Shown piece by piece: positions 41,167 to 53,332 of a stretch of 64,000 bases of DNA. The stretch lies in contig NC_084795.1 of the NCBI RefSeq assembly GCF_963169125.1, forward strand, positions 275,476,122 to 275,540,121. The letters run 5' to 3'. Origin of the DNA: Humulus lupulus (lineage: Eukaryota > Streptophyta > Magnoliopsida > Rosales > Cannabaceae). The notes beneath the pieces are model-generated. The model searched no databases. It was not told the DNA's origin and saw nothing but the letters and a program-made list of their open reading frames with translations. A program made the translations under genes and the position numbers. Numbering within the stretch: the first letter of the stretch is position 1; each line of letters begins with the position of its first letter.

Positions 41167-43980
41167 TGCAACGCCCCAACTCCAGGGACCATTACGGTGT
41201 GCCTTGTAAACAGTGCTAAACTCGCTAACCGAGTCATTTGGCCAAAATCGTGAACTAAGTATGATTAGCGGTTTAGGGATTAAAACTTTGGTTAAGATGT
41301 AACGTTTCACTAGAACGTTTAATATATACATTGGGATCCCGAAAATATAATTTCAGAGTTTATTACAGAAAATATTTACAACAGGCCGTTCTAAGCGGCA
41401 AAACAGGGTTCAACCCTAGTTCCACTTTAAACCTCGGCCGTGGCGGACGAGCAGCTGCATATGTACACGTCATCACCTAAGCTCTCCAACTCAAGGATGG
41501 TCCAGCTTCCTCTTGCCTTTACCTGCACCACGTTGCACCCGTGAGCCGAAGCCCAGCAAGAAAACACAATAAAGCATGATATAATATCAACAACGATCAT
41601 AATAACCATTCAGGACTATCAGTCCAAGCAAATAGGTGACAATAGCCAAAAGTCACAATAATGAGCATCGCTCCTTCTAGCCATGTGACGATAGGGTCAC
41701 CAAGGCTCAACTGATAAGTGATCCTTTCATAAGTTTGATTAGGACAGGTGCAAGGTGAATGGTCACCAACATAACCTTCCTCCCGACTCTAGATTCGTGC
41801 TATGGACAGCGTCCCTTGGCCATGTGACAAACAGTCGCTGGGGTCATATACCTTGGCCATAAACATCTGGTCATAGACCAGGCAAGCGCTTATAAGTTCT
41901 TCGACCTTAGGGTCGGTCTAGCATTTATGCCATAGAGCCATTCAATGCGTGATTCTCGACTTAAGCTTGTTTAGGACAGGGGCAAGGTGATTAGTCACCA
42001 ACATAACCTTCCTCGCGACTCTAGAGTCGAAACTATGGACAACGTCCCTTAGCCATGTGACAAACGGTCACCGGGGTCATATACCTTGGCTATAGTCATC
42101 TGGTCGTAGACCAGGCAAGCGCTTATAAGTTCTTCGACCTTAGGGTCGGTCTGGCATTAATGCCATAGAGCCATTCAATGCATAATTCTCGACTCTAGAG
42201 TCGGTCCCTGACTAGTCAGTGTCTTTCACTAGTAAGACATGCCACCAATCACATATCACATGTTCCACATCCATAAACGAGGCATTTAGCATGCTTACCA
42301 AACAGGTAGTAGTGCTATTAGGGCCATGCATAAACACAGAGGCTCAAGCTCTGAACAGTATCATACTCAGTATATAAAGCATGTCCTAAACACATGTTTC
42401 TCATGCATCATATGTAATAAATCCAGCAATCTAACATGCATCAATAACAGCCATGCATGTCACGTTTAATAACCAACCAACATGCATCAAGAATAGTCAT
42501 GCATGTCATACATAATAATCAACCGACATTCATCAATAATAACCACGCATGACGTACTCATTAATCAACCAACATGCATCATAATAACAGCCATGCATGT
42601 CACATATACACAGGGTGCAGTTTTCTTACCTCAAAGTCGAGCTAGAACGATTAAAAGAACGACCCTTGAGAACGATCAACTTCTAGTCCATTAGCGGTCA
42701 CCTAGTCATAACCAAACATAAAACCTCATCAAAATGAGTAATTAAATACTTCCAAACCCAACCCAAGCCTTCGGAATATCAAATCCCACTCAACTAGGTA
42801 GTAGGTTCGATCCTAGGCCCTTAGAGTTAAGTTCCCATCGCAAAACCACCATTTAGTATTTTTTTTTCCCTTAAGGGCCGCGGCCCTACATGGACCATGC
42901 CGCGGCGCCCCCCCCTAACAGAGCCTCCACCACCTTCTTCAAGTTAGGGCCGCGGCGCCTAAGAACAGGGCCGCGGCCCAACTTCGCACCAGCCATTTTT
43001 CTTCGTTTTTCCACTTCTAAAACCTTCCAAAAACCCATCTAAACATCTCCAAATCATCAAATCAATATTACCAAACTTCTCAATGGTCCAAAACCACCAA
43101 AACCTGAAGCTCAAACCAACCAAAAACTCAACAATTCACAAAGTCCAATCCTAAGCTTAAAAAATTAAGAAACTCAAAACTTAACTCAAAAAAACAGAGC
43201 ACACCTGAGTTCAAAGGCTAAAACTCACCTTAAACACAGCTTTGAATCCCCTTTGATGGTTGTTATAGGTTCCTTAGCTGCCCCCTTTAATCCCCTAGCT
43301 CAACACCTCCATTTGAGCTCTCAAAATCCAAAGAAAGGTGAGGGAGGAAGTTTGTACGGGATGGAAGGGAAAAAGAGAGGATAGGCTCTGTTTTAGTATC
43401 AATCTACAGGCCTTTATGTCATATATATCCTTAGGGTCAAAAGACCAAAATACCCCTAATCCAAATAAACCCCTCTAAAAGCTTCCGAGGGTAAAACCGT
43501 CCTTTCCCGTTTATCTCGTTAATTATAATTAACACTCTCTAATTCCCGCTATTCTCAATATCCTCAAATTCCAATAATTCATACCCCGTTACCCTAAAAT
43601 CCCCGGTAACGCTCTAATCATTAAATTCACCCCGAGACTCACCCCGAGCCCCGAACTTAAACCCGTTATGACTAGACCGAACACTTACATCCCATGATCG
43701 TCTCATGTCGATTAGCTCGAACCAATCCACCTTATAATGTGGCTATATTAATTAATCACAACCATGCACCCCAAAATATACAATTACGCCCACAGTGGCC
43801 AAATTACCAAATTACCCTCATAATTAACATATGAGCCCATATGCATGCATTCACCATCATATAATAATATAATTCACGTAAACATGCATATAATCATTAA
43901 ATACTATAATAAATCAATTATGGCCCTCCGGGCCTCCTAATCAAGGTCCTAAACCTTATTAGGAAATTTGGGGCATTACA
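41167..43980 (-). mobile_element. Tekay-like solo LTR H nested in G
   Basis: The plus strand reads TGCAACGCCCC...GGGGCATTACA. On its own (minus) strand it begins TGTAATGCCCCAAATTTCC and ends in GGGCGTTGCA. A perfect TATAG duplication flanks it (41162-41166, 43981-43985). At 2.8 kb it matches the length and word order of LTRs K, I and J. No internal region or primer site follows, hence a solo LTR. A TATA-like ATATATGACATAAAGG lies at about 43415-43430 on its strand. A GC-rich palindromic island is at 42876-42985. Confidence 0.85.
41741..42204. repeat. Two 232-bp tandem units in LTR H
   Basis: Units starting AGGACAGGTGCAAGG (41741) and AGGACAGGGGCAAGG (41973) each contain ACCAACATAACCTTCCT, GACCAGGCAAGCGCTTATAA and GCCATAGAGCCATTCAATGC. 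They are near-identical. The position corresponds to the tandem arrays of LTRs K and J. Confidence 0.85.
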
Positions 43981-45185
43981 TATAGATTCTATCCTATTTT
44001 CCTTACCAAAGTTACCGGGATGTGAGGACAGAGTTGGGACTTTTGGAACACTCCTAAAACCATATATAACAGGGTGAGTAGATTTGAAGAAAAATAAATG
44101 AAAGGAATGGAAGGACTAAACCTTGAGAAAAAATACTTACCAAAACCTTTTTGCTCAAGAACTTAGATTTCCTAACCAAAATAAAGATTAAGGTTAGAGG
44201 CTGAGTTGAAGACTATGAGAACTTAAAAGAACAAGTACAGAAATGAACTAGAGTTTTGGGTTACCTTGAAGACTTGTAAGACCAATCTACACCTCAAACC
44301 GAAATACTATAAAACCTTACTTCCCAAAGTGTTTGATAAGCTTATGATGATCAAGCTTATGATTCCCCAACCCAGGTGTTTACACTCTCACACTCACTTA
44401 GCACTTGCAGCCTCTGAACTTAGAGCAAAAGATGAATAATGGCTGGGTACTAGGTCCTATTTATAGAGTTTAGGAATGAAAGGATCTTAATTTTACTTGA
44501 ATAAAAATAATAGCTTTTTAGGTGAAAATAATTTGAATTATTGTTCAGCAGAGGCTGAAGACTCGTTCAAAAAGATGCTGGACTTATCAAGAGGTTGAAT
44601 GGCTGAATGGAAAACAATTTCAAAATGTTTCAAAATATACTGAAGGAGGCGATATATCGCCTGGGCCAGTATGCCCGAGGCTGTCGTGCATCGTCTCGTG
44701 TTTTTTGTATCTACGTGCTACGATATATCGCCCCCTATAGCTGCGATATATCGGCACACGCTGATTATTTAAACACGAAATTACACATTTTTAGCTAAAT
44801 TTGAATGGGGTAAACAGCCTTGACTAAGCCCTCAACGTATTCAAAGCTGTTGACTGACCTTATGGCATTCAAACTTTACCCCTTATTAAATTTAATCCTC
44901 AAAATACTTAATCCTTAATCACCCATACATAACATGTGCTTAAAATCCTATTGGTTCTTATCTAAACCTTATAGTATAATAAATGTTATCCTTAATATCA
45001 GTCATATTAATCAAACCTTAGGTTAACATCAATATTCTTAAACTATCTTAGAAAATCTATAAGTACTACTATGAGTGTCCAAATAATTCCCGGTTTGAAC
45101 CAAAAATCCATAGTTAAAAAGATAATGCTATAAATACTATAATACTACTATCTACCTTAGCTAAGTAAAGTTGTTGGACTCTACA

Positions 45186-45640
45186 CCAACAAAATGGTAT
45201 TGTGGAATGAAAAAATTGAACATATGTTGAAATGATTAATGTTATGCTATTACATGCAAATTTTAGTTTTGCGTTATGGCGAGAAGCTTTGATTACCACT
45301 TGTCATATTCTAAACCAGATTCCTCTAAAGAAGAATCAAATCTCACCATATGAGATATGGAGAGGAAATATGTCCAACCTAGGGTTTCTCAATGTGTGGG
45401 GGTGCCTTGCTTATTTCAAGAGTACGGAGGCTAAAAAGACCAAGTTGGGTCCAAGGGCCATCAAATAAGTATTTGTAGGCTATGCTTCAAATAGCAAGGC
45501 CTATGGGCTATTAGACATGGAGTCTAATGTAATAATTGAATCAAGAGAAGTGGAGTTCTTTGAGAGTTTGTTGTAGAGTGAAAAAAGCCTCAAGAACCAA
45601 TCTCATTAGAATGAACTCAAGATAAGTTATCTTCAAGGAT
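45186..45640 (+). pseudogene. Copia F integrase, second part
   Basis: After LTR G the reading resumes with QQNGIVE (catalytic Glu region), then YVEMINVMLLHANFSFAL, NQISPYEIWRGNMSNLGFLN and VWGCLAYFKSTEAKKTKLGP. A TGA after the Glu, a TAA at about 45466 and further stops break it. It matches copia C 8620-9060. Confidence 0.88.
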
Positions 45641-45829
45641 TGTAGAGCAACTGACATTTCCTAGAAAAAGCCAAAGGCTTAAAAAGATTGGATCACAAAA
45701 TGATACCTCTCAATTGGAGACTCTCTACCTAGTAAAGGGAAACCATAAGGGAGACACTTGGAAGTATCCTATGGTACTTCAAGTGGAGGATGCTCCTAAG
45801 ACTTTCCAAGAATCTATGTCCTCAAAGGA

Positions 45830-46900
45830 CTAACTTATGGAAAAAGGAAATAAATGATGAGATGGATTCAATTATGTCTAACCACACTTGGAAGATTATT
45901 GATCTACCACAAGGATCCATGCCAATAGGTTGCAAGTGGGTACTTTGAAAGAAATACAACAATAATGCTACCATTCAAGCCTATAAGGCAAGATTGGTGG
46001 CCAAACGGTTTAGATAAAATGAAGGTATAGATTATTTTGATACCTTTGCGCTAGTAGGAAGGACAACATCTATAAGATTGTTGTTTGTCTTATCATCAAT
46101 ACACAACCTATATGTTCATCAAATGGATGTCAAAATGACATTCCTAAATGGTAACCGTGATGAAGAGGTGTACATGAAACAACCAGAAGGATTTATTGTA
46201 AGGGGAAATGAGCATCAGATGTGAAAGTTTGTTAAATCATTATATAATATGATAAGTTTGATGTGGCCATTGTTTCGGATGGGTTTAGACATAACAGTGC
46301 AAACAAGTGCTTATATTGTAAAACTTGTGATGACTATGTCATCTTAGTGTGTCTATATGTTGATATTAAGCAATGACATGAAAGACATTATAGAAACAAA
46401 GAAGTTTCTATCTTCTAACTTCAAAATAAATGACCTTAGAGAGGTTGATACCATATTACGTATTAAAGTTAGAAGAAATGTTGATGGGTATGCCTTAGGT
46501 CAAGCTCATTTTGTTGAGAAAATGCTTGACAAGTTTGGCCATCTTAATATCAAAAAGGAAAACACTTCCTTCGATCAAGGTCAAAAGCTTAAAAACAATG
46601 AAGGGATAGTGGTGGCTCAACTAGAGTATGCAAGTACAATTTGTAATTTGATGTATGATGCTCATTGTACTAGAGCAAACATTGCATTTGAGGTTAGAAA
46701 ACTAAGTAGGTTTACTAGCAACCCAAGTATCTTACATTGAAAGGTTGTTGAAAGAGTATTTGGATACCTTAGAAGGACTAAATACTTATGCATCAAATAT
46801 TCTAAGTTTTCTAAGATACTTGAGGGAGATTCCGACGCAAGTTGGATATCCGGGGTTGAAGATAATCTATCCACAACCAGTTAGGTGTTCACCCTTCGTG
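45830..46900 (+). pseudogene. Copia F reverse transcriptase, heavily decayed
   Basis: Recognisable blocks: GCKWVL, KARLVAK, SIRLLFVLSSIHNLYVHQMD, VKMTFLNGN, EVYMKQPEGF, MLILSNDMKDIIETKKFLSS, GQAHFVEKMLDKFGHLNIKK, VFGYLRRTKYLCIKYSKF, GDSDASWISG. The bases coding the catalytic YxDD are deleted: the sequence jumps from CLYV into MLILSND. RNase H is missing altogether, as the RT tail at about 46895 joins pre-LTR sequence. Confidence 0.85.
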
Positions 46901-46950
46901 GGAATAGTTTCAACATTAACATCTTAAAGGTCCCATCAAAGGTGAGTTAA

Positions 46951-48065
46951 TGTTGGTTGCTACCGGACATGAGGGTTAAGCCTTAGGCTTTTAATGAAAT
47001 TTAGTTGAAGAGCAACAAGGATCTCTAAAGGTAGCAAAGATGTTGTAAGAATTTTACCTATGTGAACCTAGGGGTGGTGTCGCCTCTCAATAGAGTAAAA
47101 GTTTTCTCTCTGGATCGTTCATGAATGGATCAAGCACAAGGCCATTGAAACTGCTGAGCGCAAATAGTGGAAAATACATAAGTAATCAGATAGAGGTGTG
47201 TGACACATTACAAGTTACTATCACTAGGAATGTTGGATTCAATCTTTTAAAAATACCTTAGCATTTCGATTTAAGTTTTGTAGTGTTTTCACTAGGTAAA
47301 GTTCAAACCCAAAAGGTACTTTACTTTATGCACTAATATTGTTTGGCTAGAGAATTGAGGATGTATTTAACCAAATGGGGTAATGTTGTGATTGATTAAA
47401 TACATGGTGAAATTATTTAGGCACGAAAAGGTGTTAAAACAATAACGATTTCACAAAAGTCAACATGTGAAAGTTGACTTTCGATATAGGTATTATTTTT
47501 TAGTATATAAGAGTACCCAAGAAGTTTGAGAGCATTTGAAGATGTTTTGAGACGAAGTTTGGCGCGTTATTACAGAGTCATCGGCGATGTGTCACCTTTG
47601 GGAGGTGGCGAATCACGTAGCCCTTGAAAACAGACTAAAACGGACAAGGCGATACATCGCCCGGTGCTAGATTGTTGTCTATCTCTCTAAAAAAGCTAGC
47701 TTTTAAGATTACTAGTTTTCTCCAAGATGTTCATCAAGAATGCTTGGTCTGTATGAATACCCAAGGCTTGTGTATCCCAATATCATTCCACTATAGTAGC
47801 TTCAAGCATTTCCATTAAAAAAAAAGGCTAGGAATAGAGATTCTTTACAAAAAATCTACATTTGTGTCAATCCAACTTTTGTGTTTCACATAAAATCATA
47901 GCTTTGTGATTTTATGTTCTAAAGGTTGTTCTTCAAGAAAGGTCTACACCTTGATCTCTTTTTGTTTATGTAATTTGTGTTTACTATCATTAAAGTTAGA
48001 TCACTTGTATCTTTTGTTTTGAGTTGTAACACAAAAATAAGGTTGTTTATAGCCTAACCCCAACA
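46951..48065 (+). mobile_element. 3' LTR of copia F
   Basis: The 1,115-bp repeat runs from TGTTGGTTGCTACC to TAACCCCAACA and is homologous to 37997-39335. TATATAAG is at 47504-47511. GC-rich palindromic words (for example GGCGATACATCGCCC) lie at 47577-47672. It is shorter than the C copy mainly through small deletions around the palindromic part. Confidence 0.85.
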
Positions 48066-48369
48066 TTTAATAGGAAAAAGTATAATAAAAAAAACTATAT
48101 TGAGTTCATGACCGATGTATTCTTTCTAAGATATGGTATGTACGGATTTGAAAAAAGTGGTAACAACACATGCGATGGTACCTTATTTGCTGAAGATTCG
48201 CTGTGTGAAAGAGATTCTGCACATGATTCAATCAAATAATATATGTATAGAGAAAATAGAGATAATGTTGTACAAAGTAAATGAGAAGTGGAGCAAATGT
48301 GTAAAAAAGACTATTGTTTTTATTGATTCACAAAATAGTACTCATGTGTTACATCAACAATAGTAATGT
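48066..48369 (+). other. Unassigned 300-bp stretch with a 76-codon frame
   Basis: Between LTR F and Tat M lies a stretch containing the frame 48133-48363 (MVCTDLKKVVTTHAMVPYLL...). It has no domain that I recognise and no good upstream signals. It may be chance, a leftover of the Tat M 3' region on the other strand, or part of an unrecognised element. Confidence 0.3.
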
Positions 48370-49330
48370 CTTAAAGACATAGAGTTCCAGGTACATGGTA
48401 CCTTTCATCCAGTTCATATGTCCTTGATCACATAGGATCCTCAGCCTAGAGCATCTACAATCTCATAAGGACCTTCCTAGTTAGGTTCTAGCTTCTTTTG
48501 GTTGCCAGTGACCCATCGAAGAACCCATTCGCCTTGTTTGAAGGAATGGGAGTTGACTCTCTTATCATAATAGCGTTCAGTGACCTTCTAATATTTTTCA
48601 TGTATAATCTAGGAAATCATCCATAATTCATCAAGGAGATAGAGATTGTGCGACAATTGCTCATTATTGAGGGGTTGGTTAGAGGCTATCTCAATGTGAA
48701 GTGTTGGGAGGCCCACTTCTGTTGGTATAATTGCTTTTGTTCTGTATACCATAGTGTATGGCGATCCCCCTGTAGAGGTTCTTTTAGTCGTGCAATAGAC
48801 TCATAGTAATTTTGGTAACTCTTCTAGCCAGGCCCCTATCTTTGCTTCCAAGCTTTTCTTTATATTAGTGAAGATTACTTTATTAGAGGCTTCTACCTGC
48901 CTGTTGCCTTGTTGATAGTTGACAGAAGCAAAGCTCAATTTAATGTGCATTGTGTCACAAAGTTCGTATGCTTTTGCATTCTAAAAAGGTGTCCCATTAT
49001 CGACTATTATATCCTAAGGGATCCCAAATTGACAAATTATGTGTTTCCAGATAAAGCTCATGGTGTCAGTTTTACTAACAATATTATAAGCTTCTGCAAC
49101 TACCCATTTTTTAAAATATTCAGTTGCCAAGAGCGCATAACATTTTTCTCTGGCTGCCCTGGGTAGTTCACCAATGACATCCATTCCCCATTTAGAAAAT
49201 GGCCACAGAGCAACAACTGAATGCAGTATATGTGTTGGTTGGTGAATTGTTGGTGCAAATTTCTGACATCTGTTGCATTTTTTTAGCATAATCTCAAGCC
49301 TTTGTCATCATATAAGGTCAGTAATATCCT
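48370..49330 (-). pseudogene. Integrase remnant of Tat element M
   Basis: On the minus strand: KKCNRCQKFAPTIHQP (zinc finger), FSKWGMDVIGELPRAAREKC (first Asp), IICQFGIP, a DNG block (second Asp), QVEASNKVI (Glu region), SPYTMVYRTKAIIPTEVGLP and a C-terminal EGPYEIVDALG with stops around it. The order and spacing match the integrase of E at 28667-29780, but the sequence is far more diverged. M is therefore an older Tat copy or another Tat family. Confidence 0.8.
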
Positions 49331-49740
49331 GTTTTTAATGCTTTAAGGGCCAAGCTTCGTCCACCAGTGTACATACCGCACACTCCTTCATGTATTTCTT
49401 CGAGTAGTTTCTTTGCCTGTATTGGTTGAAGACACCATAGATATGGTCTGTTGAAAGATTGTCTGTATATGATGTTGTTAATTATGGAGTAATGTTGCGC
49501 CTTTAAGCGTAGTAGTTTAGCCTCTTTTTTGTCTAGCAGGATTTCTGTTGTTGAAAGGTGCCACATTATGGGATCTATCCAACATTCGGGTTCTGTCAAA
49601 ATTGAGCAAATTTTGGGTTGATCATGAGTGTGGGTTATTGAAATCTCTGAATGGTGGGTATACTCACCTAAATAAGATTTTTTGGCCAGAGTATCTGCCT
49701 TCTGATTTAGTTCTCATGGAATTTGAGTGAGTTTGAATAG
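49331..49740 (-). pseudogene. Tat M linker and integrase H2C2 region
   Basis: The frame at 49599-49318 reads MTEPECWIDPIMWHLSTTEI...QHYSIINNIIYRQSFNRPYL...LEEIHEGVCGMYTGGRSLAL. The last part is the HHCC zinc finger that precedes integrase in gypsy elements. One of the His residues (usually EIHEGxCGxHxGG) reads Tyr (GMYTGG). The upstream linker joins RNase H. Confidence 0.75.
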
Positions 49741-50213
49741 CAAAAATTGTGATTTCAGAGCCAAAACTTTTGCTAAACGAATAACTAGTCCAGCCTCTCT
49801 GGTGTCAAAGTTCCCAGCTACTTGTTCAGACATGAATCGCCACACACCTTTATTCGTTTGATGTCGATGTTCTGAGCCAAATCTAATTCTTATATTAGAG
49901 CCTCATACTCAGCCTCATTGTTTGTTGCATTGTGTTCGAGGAGAAGAGCTCCTTCGATTTTTAGCCCGGAGGGAGCTTCTAGCACTACACAAATCCTAGC
50001 ACCTCATGAGTTGGAGGCTCAATCTATGCTCATATTCCATACCCCTTTTTCCTCCATGTTCTGTAGTTGGGGCAATGTTTTGGGTTAAAATGACTGTATT
50101 TCAACTAAGAAATCAACCAGTACTTGTCCTTTCTTTGCTTTATGAGGCTGGAATCAGATGCCATCTGCTCCTAGCTCAATAGCCCATTTAGATAATCTTC
50201 TAGAAAGATCGGG
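49741..50213 (-). pseudogene. Tat M second RNase H remnant
   Basis: From 50213 down, the minus strand reads PDLSRRLSKWAIELGADGI, KKGQVLVDFLVEIQS, then an RNase H-like segment with NEAEYEALI-like and late Asp regions in broken frames. It resembles 29890-30552 of E. It is truncated at 50213 by the Tekay LTR J. The continuing upstream part lies at 61527-61600. Confidence 0.7.
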
Positions 50214-52881
50214 TGTAACGACCCAAATTTCCTAATAAGGCTTAGGGCCTTAATTAGGGGGCTAGGATGGCAAATCTTGGAATTATGTGATTATGTGATA
50301 TTTATGTGTATCATTATGTGAATATGAGTTATATCATAATATGACTAGATATGCATGTTTAGGTGTATTAAATATGCATGTGGGCCAATTTCTGTTTAAT
50401 TGGGAAATTTTCATATTTTGGCCATTTTTGGCATATGTGTGGTATATGTGTGGTGCTTCATTATTATTTGGTTATGCTAGGGTTACTCAGCATGAGACGG
50501 TCCTAGGAAGAAAGCTAGTGTGAAAGTCACAACGAGATTTATACTTGACTCGGAGTGAGTTAAGGGGTATTTAGCACATTACCGGGATATTGGGTAATGG
50601 GAATAAATATTTGATGATAAATTGGGAGTTAGTAAGATCAGGGGGAAATTCTCGGAGTTTTGACTATTTTAACCCCGGGGGCGTTTTTGGGACCCCGAGC
50701 AATAGAATTTGCATGAGGCTACTTAAGCTTGAAGTAACCTGTTAAGAAATAAAAAGAACGTTCAGAACATTCTCTCTCCCTCAAAGTTCCATTTTCGACA
50801 CCCGATCACATTTTCAAAGGAAACTTGAGTTCTAGGATTCGAATTTAAGCGAGGATCGAGGCATAGCGATTCTAGGGAAGATTAGAAGCTTATTAGCAAG
50901 GGGATTTAGTTAGGAAACGACATAATCAGAGCTAATCCAAGTATTAAGTTCTAAGCTCTTAAGCTTGGATTGGATTTTGTGTTTTGATGAGTTTTTGAAT
51001 GAACTGAGGCTTGGCTTTTGTTGGTTTTCGATCATGGGGATGTTTGGGAACTTTGATTTTGGGATTAGGATATGTTTGGGTAGGTTTTTGGAAGGTTTTT
51101 AAATTGTTAAAATGAGGTTTTTGGGCTGGTTCGTGGTTGGGCCGCGACCCTGTTCTAGGGCGTCGCGGCCCAGGCTTCAAGAAGGAGGAGGCTGACTCTG
51201 TCTCGAGGTGGGCCACGACATGGTGTTTGGAGGGCCGCGGCGCTTAAGGGAAAATTTTGCCAGATTTGGTTTTTATTCGTGGGAACTTAACTCTAAGGGC
51301 CTAGGATCGATCCTACTACCCAGTTGAGTGGGATTCGACGTTCCGGAGGCTTTGGTTGTGTCTAGAAGTATTTATTTACTCATTTTAATGAGGTTTTATA
51401 TTATGGTTGTGACTAGGTTATTGCTAGGGGCTTGGAATCAGGATCGTGCTTGTGACTCGTTTATTAGTAACCTGTGCTTGGACCAAAGGTAAGAAAACTA
51501 CACCCAGTATGTGATGCATGAGATACATGTGATTAGGGCATGACATTAATATAGAATATGAGATTGATCAAAGCTTGAGTCTCTGTAAATGTGCATGATC
51601 ATAATTATTCTAGTGATTGTTAAGTAAGCATGTCGAATGCCCTGTATTTGGATATTTGACATACAATATATGCTTGGTTGCATTGCTTACTTGTGAGTGG
51701 AACTGACTCCATAGTCAGAATCGGCAATGGTGTTAGTATTGACTGTGAAGCTGTGACTCATTAGTCAAGTTTGGCAATAGTACTGAGCACTGGTCGTATG
51801 GAATTGACCTATGAGTTAAGAACGGTATTAGCGTGTTTAACGCAAGCCGAAAAGATTAGATCTAATCGACATAAGCATTATCATCATAAGCATAAAATGC
51901 TTGACCGACCTTAAGTTCGATGAAATCAAAAGCGCTTGTCTAGTCTAAAGGCTAGTTATTTAGAGCCAGGGCCAAAAGGCTCAGGTGACTGCATCATCAC
52001 TTGGGTGCAAAACCCAAGTTTATGACTCCATAGTCACTCATCTTATTAGGGTGTAAAACCCAAGTTTGTGACTCCATAGTCACTCATCTGATTAGGGTGT
52101 AAAACCCAAGTTTGTCACTCAATAGTTTCTCATCTGATTAGGATGTAAAACCCAAGTTTGTGACTCCATAGTCACTCATCTGATTAGGGTGCAAAACCCA
52201 AGTTTGTGACTCCATAGTCACTCATCTTATTAGGGTGCAAATCCCAAGTTTGTGACTCCATAGTCACTGATCTGATTAGGGTGCAAAGCCCAAGTTTGTG
52301 ACTCCATAGTCACTCTTCTAATCAGGGTGCAAAGCCCAAGTTTGTGACTCCATAGTCACTCATATGATTAGCACAATCATTTATTTTTACTTATTTGCAT
52401 GCATGAATAAGGCTATTATTGCTAGGCATGCCATTATGATTTAGTGACATGTTATTACTTGTTCATGAGCATATTGAGTTTTCTTGTTGAGCTTCGGCTC
52501 ACAGGTGCTATGTGGTGCAGGTAAAGGCAAAAGAAAGCTGGACCATCCTTGAGTTGGAGATCTTAGGTGACGATGTGTACATATTCGGCTGCTCAACCAC
52601 CACGGCCGAGGGTTTGAAGAAGAACTAAGGATAAACCCTATTTTTCCGCTTAAGTCAGCTGGTTGTAAATATTTTATTGTAATTAACCTTTAAATTATAT
52701 TTTTGGGATCCCAATGTATACAGTAAACATTTTAGTGAAACGTTGTACCTTTGACCAAAAATTTTAACCCTAAATCGTTAATCATACTTAGTTACACGAT
52801 TATGGCCAAATGGCTCGGTTAGTGATTTTATCACTGTTTAAAATGCACACCGTAACGGTCCCTGGGTAGTAGGTCATTACA
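50214..52881 (+). mobile_element. 5' LTR of element J
   Basis: The 2,668-bp repeat runs from TGTAACGACCCAAATTTCC to GTAGGTCATTACA and is followed by the primer site. A pyrimidine-rich tract after about 50770 may mark the transcript start. A GC-rich palindromic island lies at 51130-51245, and a 46-bp tandem array at 51985-52367. ORFs inside (for example minus 50959-51216) are considered spurious. Confidence 0.9.
51985..52367. repeat. 46-bp tandem array, about eight units (5' LTR of J)
   Basis: The unit carries GTGACTCCATAGTCACTCAT, CTGATTAGGGTGCAAAACCC and AAGTTT. The word CCCAAGTTT occurs eight times. Each unit contains the near-palindrome GTGACTCCATAGTCAC. The 3' LTR has five units. Confidence 0.9.
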
Positions 52882-52896
52882 ACTTGATATCAGAGC
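52882..52896 (+). promoter_or_regulatory. Primer binding site of element J
   Basis: TTGATATCAGAGC two bases after the LTR end. It differs by one G-to-A change from the tRNA-Met type TTGGTATCAGAGC seen for element K. Confidence 0.88.
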
Positions 52897-53332
52897 GAGC
52901 CAAGGTTAAGGGTTCCTGAAGACAAGCTGGGCATGTACACTCATAGCTAAAGATAGCTTCACTCAGGGTATGGTAACTATTTATGTGGTTATGTGCTTAA
53001 TTGCTTAAATAGAATGTAAATGATTTACCTGCATATTGTACTAGGGAGCATGAGATTCTGATAGAGCCTGGCTCTTGACTATTAATATGATTATACGCTT
53101 ACATGCTTTGTGAATATATATTAATGTGATAATTGCATGTTGGAGTTGGAAGCATGATGTGTATATTGGAAGAGCATGGATTATGATTGATGTATGAATG
53201 CTATGGGCATGTTTTTAGCACTGCAGTGGTTTGTGAATGTAGTGTGGTAAGATTGTTCCCGCAGGGAAAGCTCTTGATATGCTCATCATGTTTAATGGGT
53301 CAAGTTATTGACTATAGATTCAATGAGCAGGT

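Larger units (their letters stand above)
40465..45185 (-). mobile_element. Gypsy-type LTR G, probably solo, in copia F
   Basis: On the minus strand it starts TGTAGAGTCCAAC and ends GGGTCATTACA. Flanking CCAAC (40460-40464 and 45186-45190) is a perfect 5-bp duplication. Without the nested LTR H it is about 1.9 kb and has no coding sequence, so a solo LTR is likely. A minus-strand TATA (CTATAAATAGG, about 44455-44466) precedes a plausible transcribed part. GCGATATATCGCC-type palindromes lie at 44644-44765. Confidence 0.75.

Noticed and set aside
51985..52367. Regular repeats that could be taken for a CRISPR-like or satellite array
   Set aside because: Units are contiguous 46-bp tandem copies without unique spacers, lie inside an LTR, and recur in the partner LTR.
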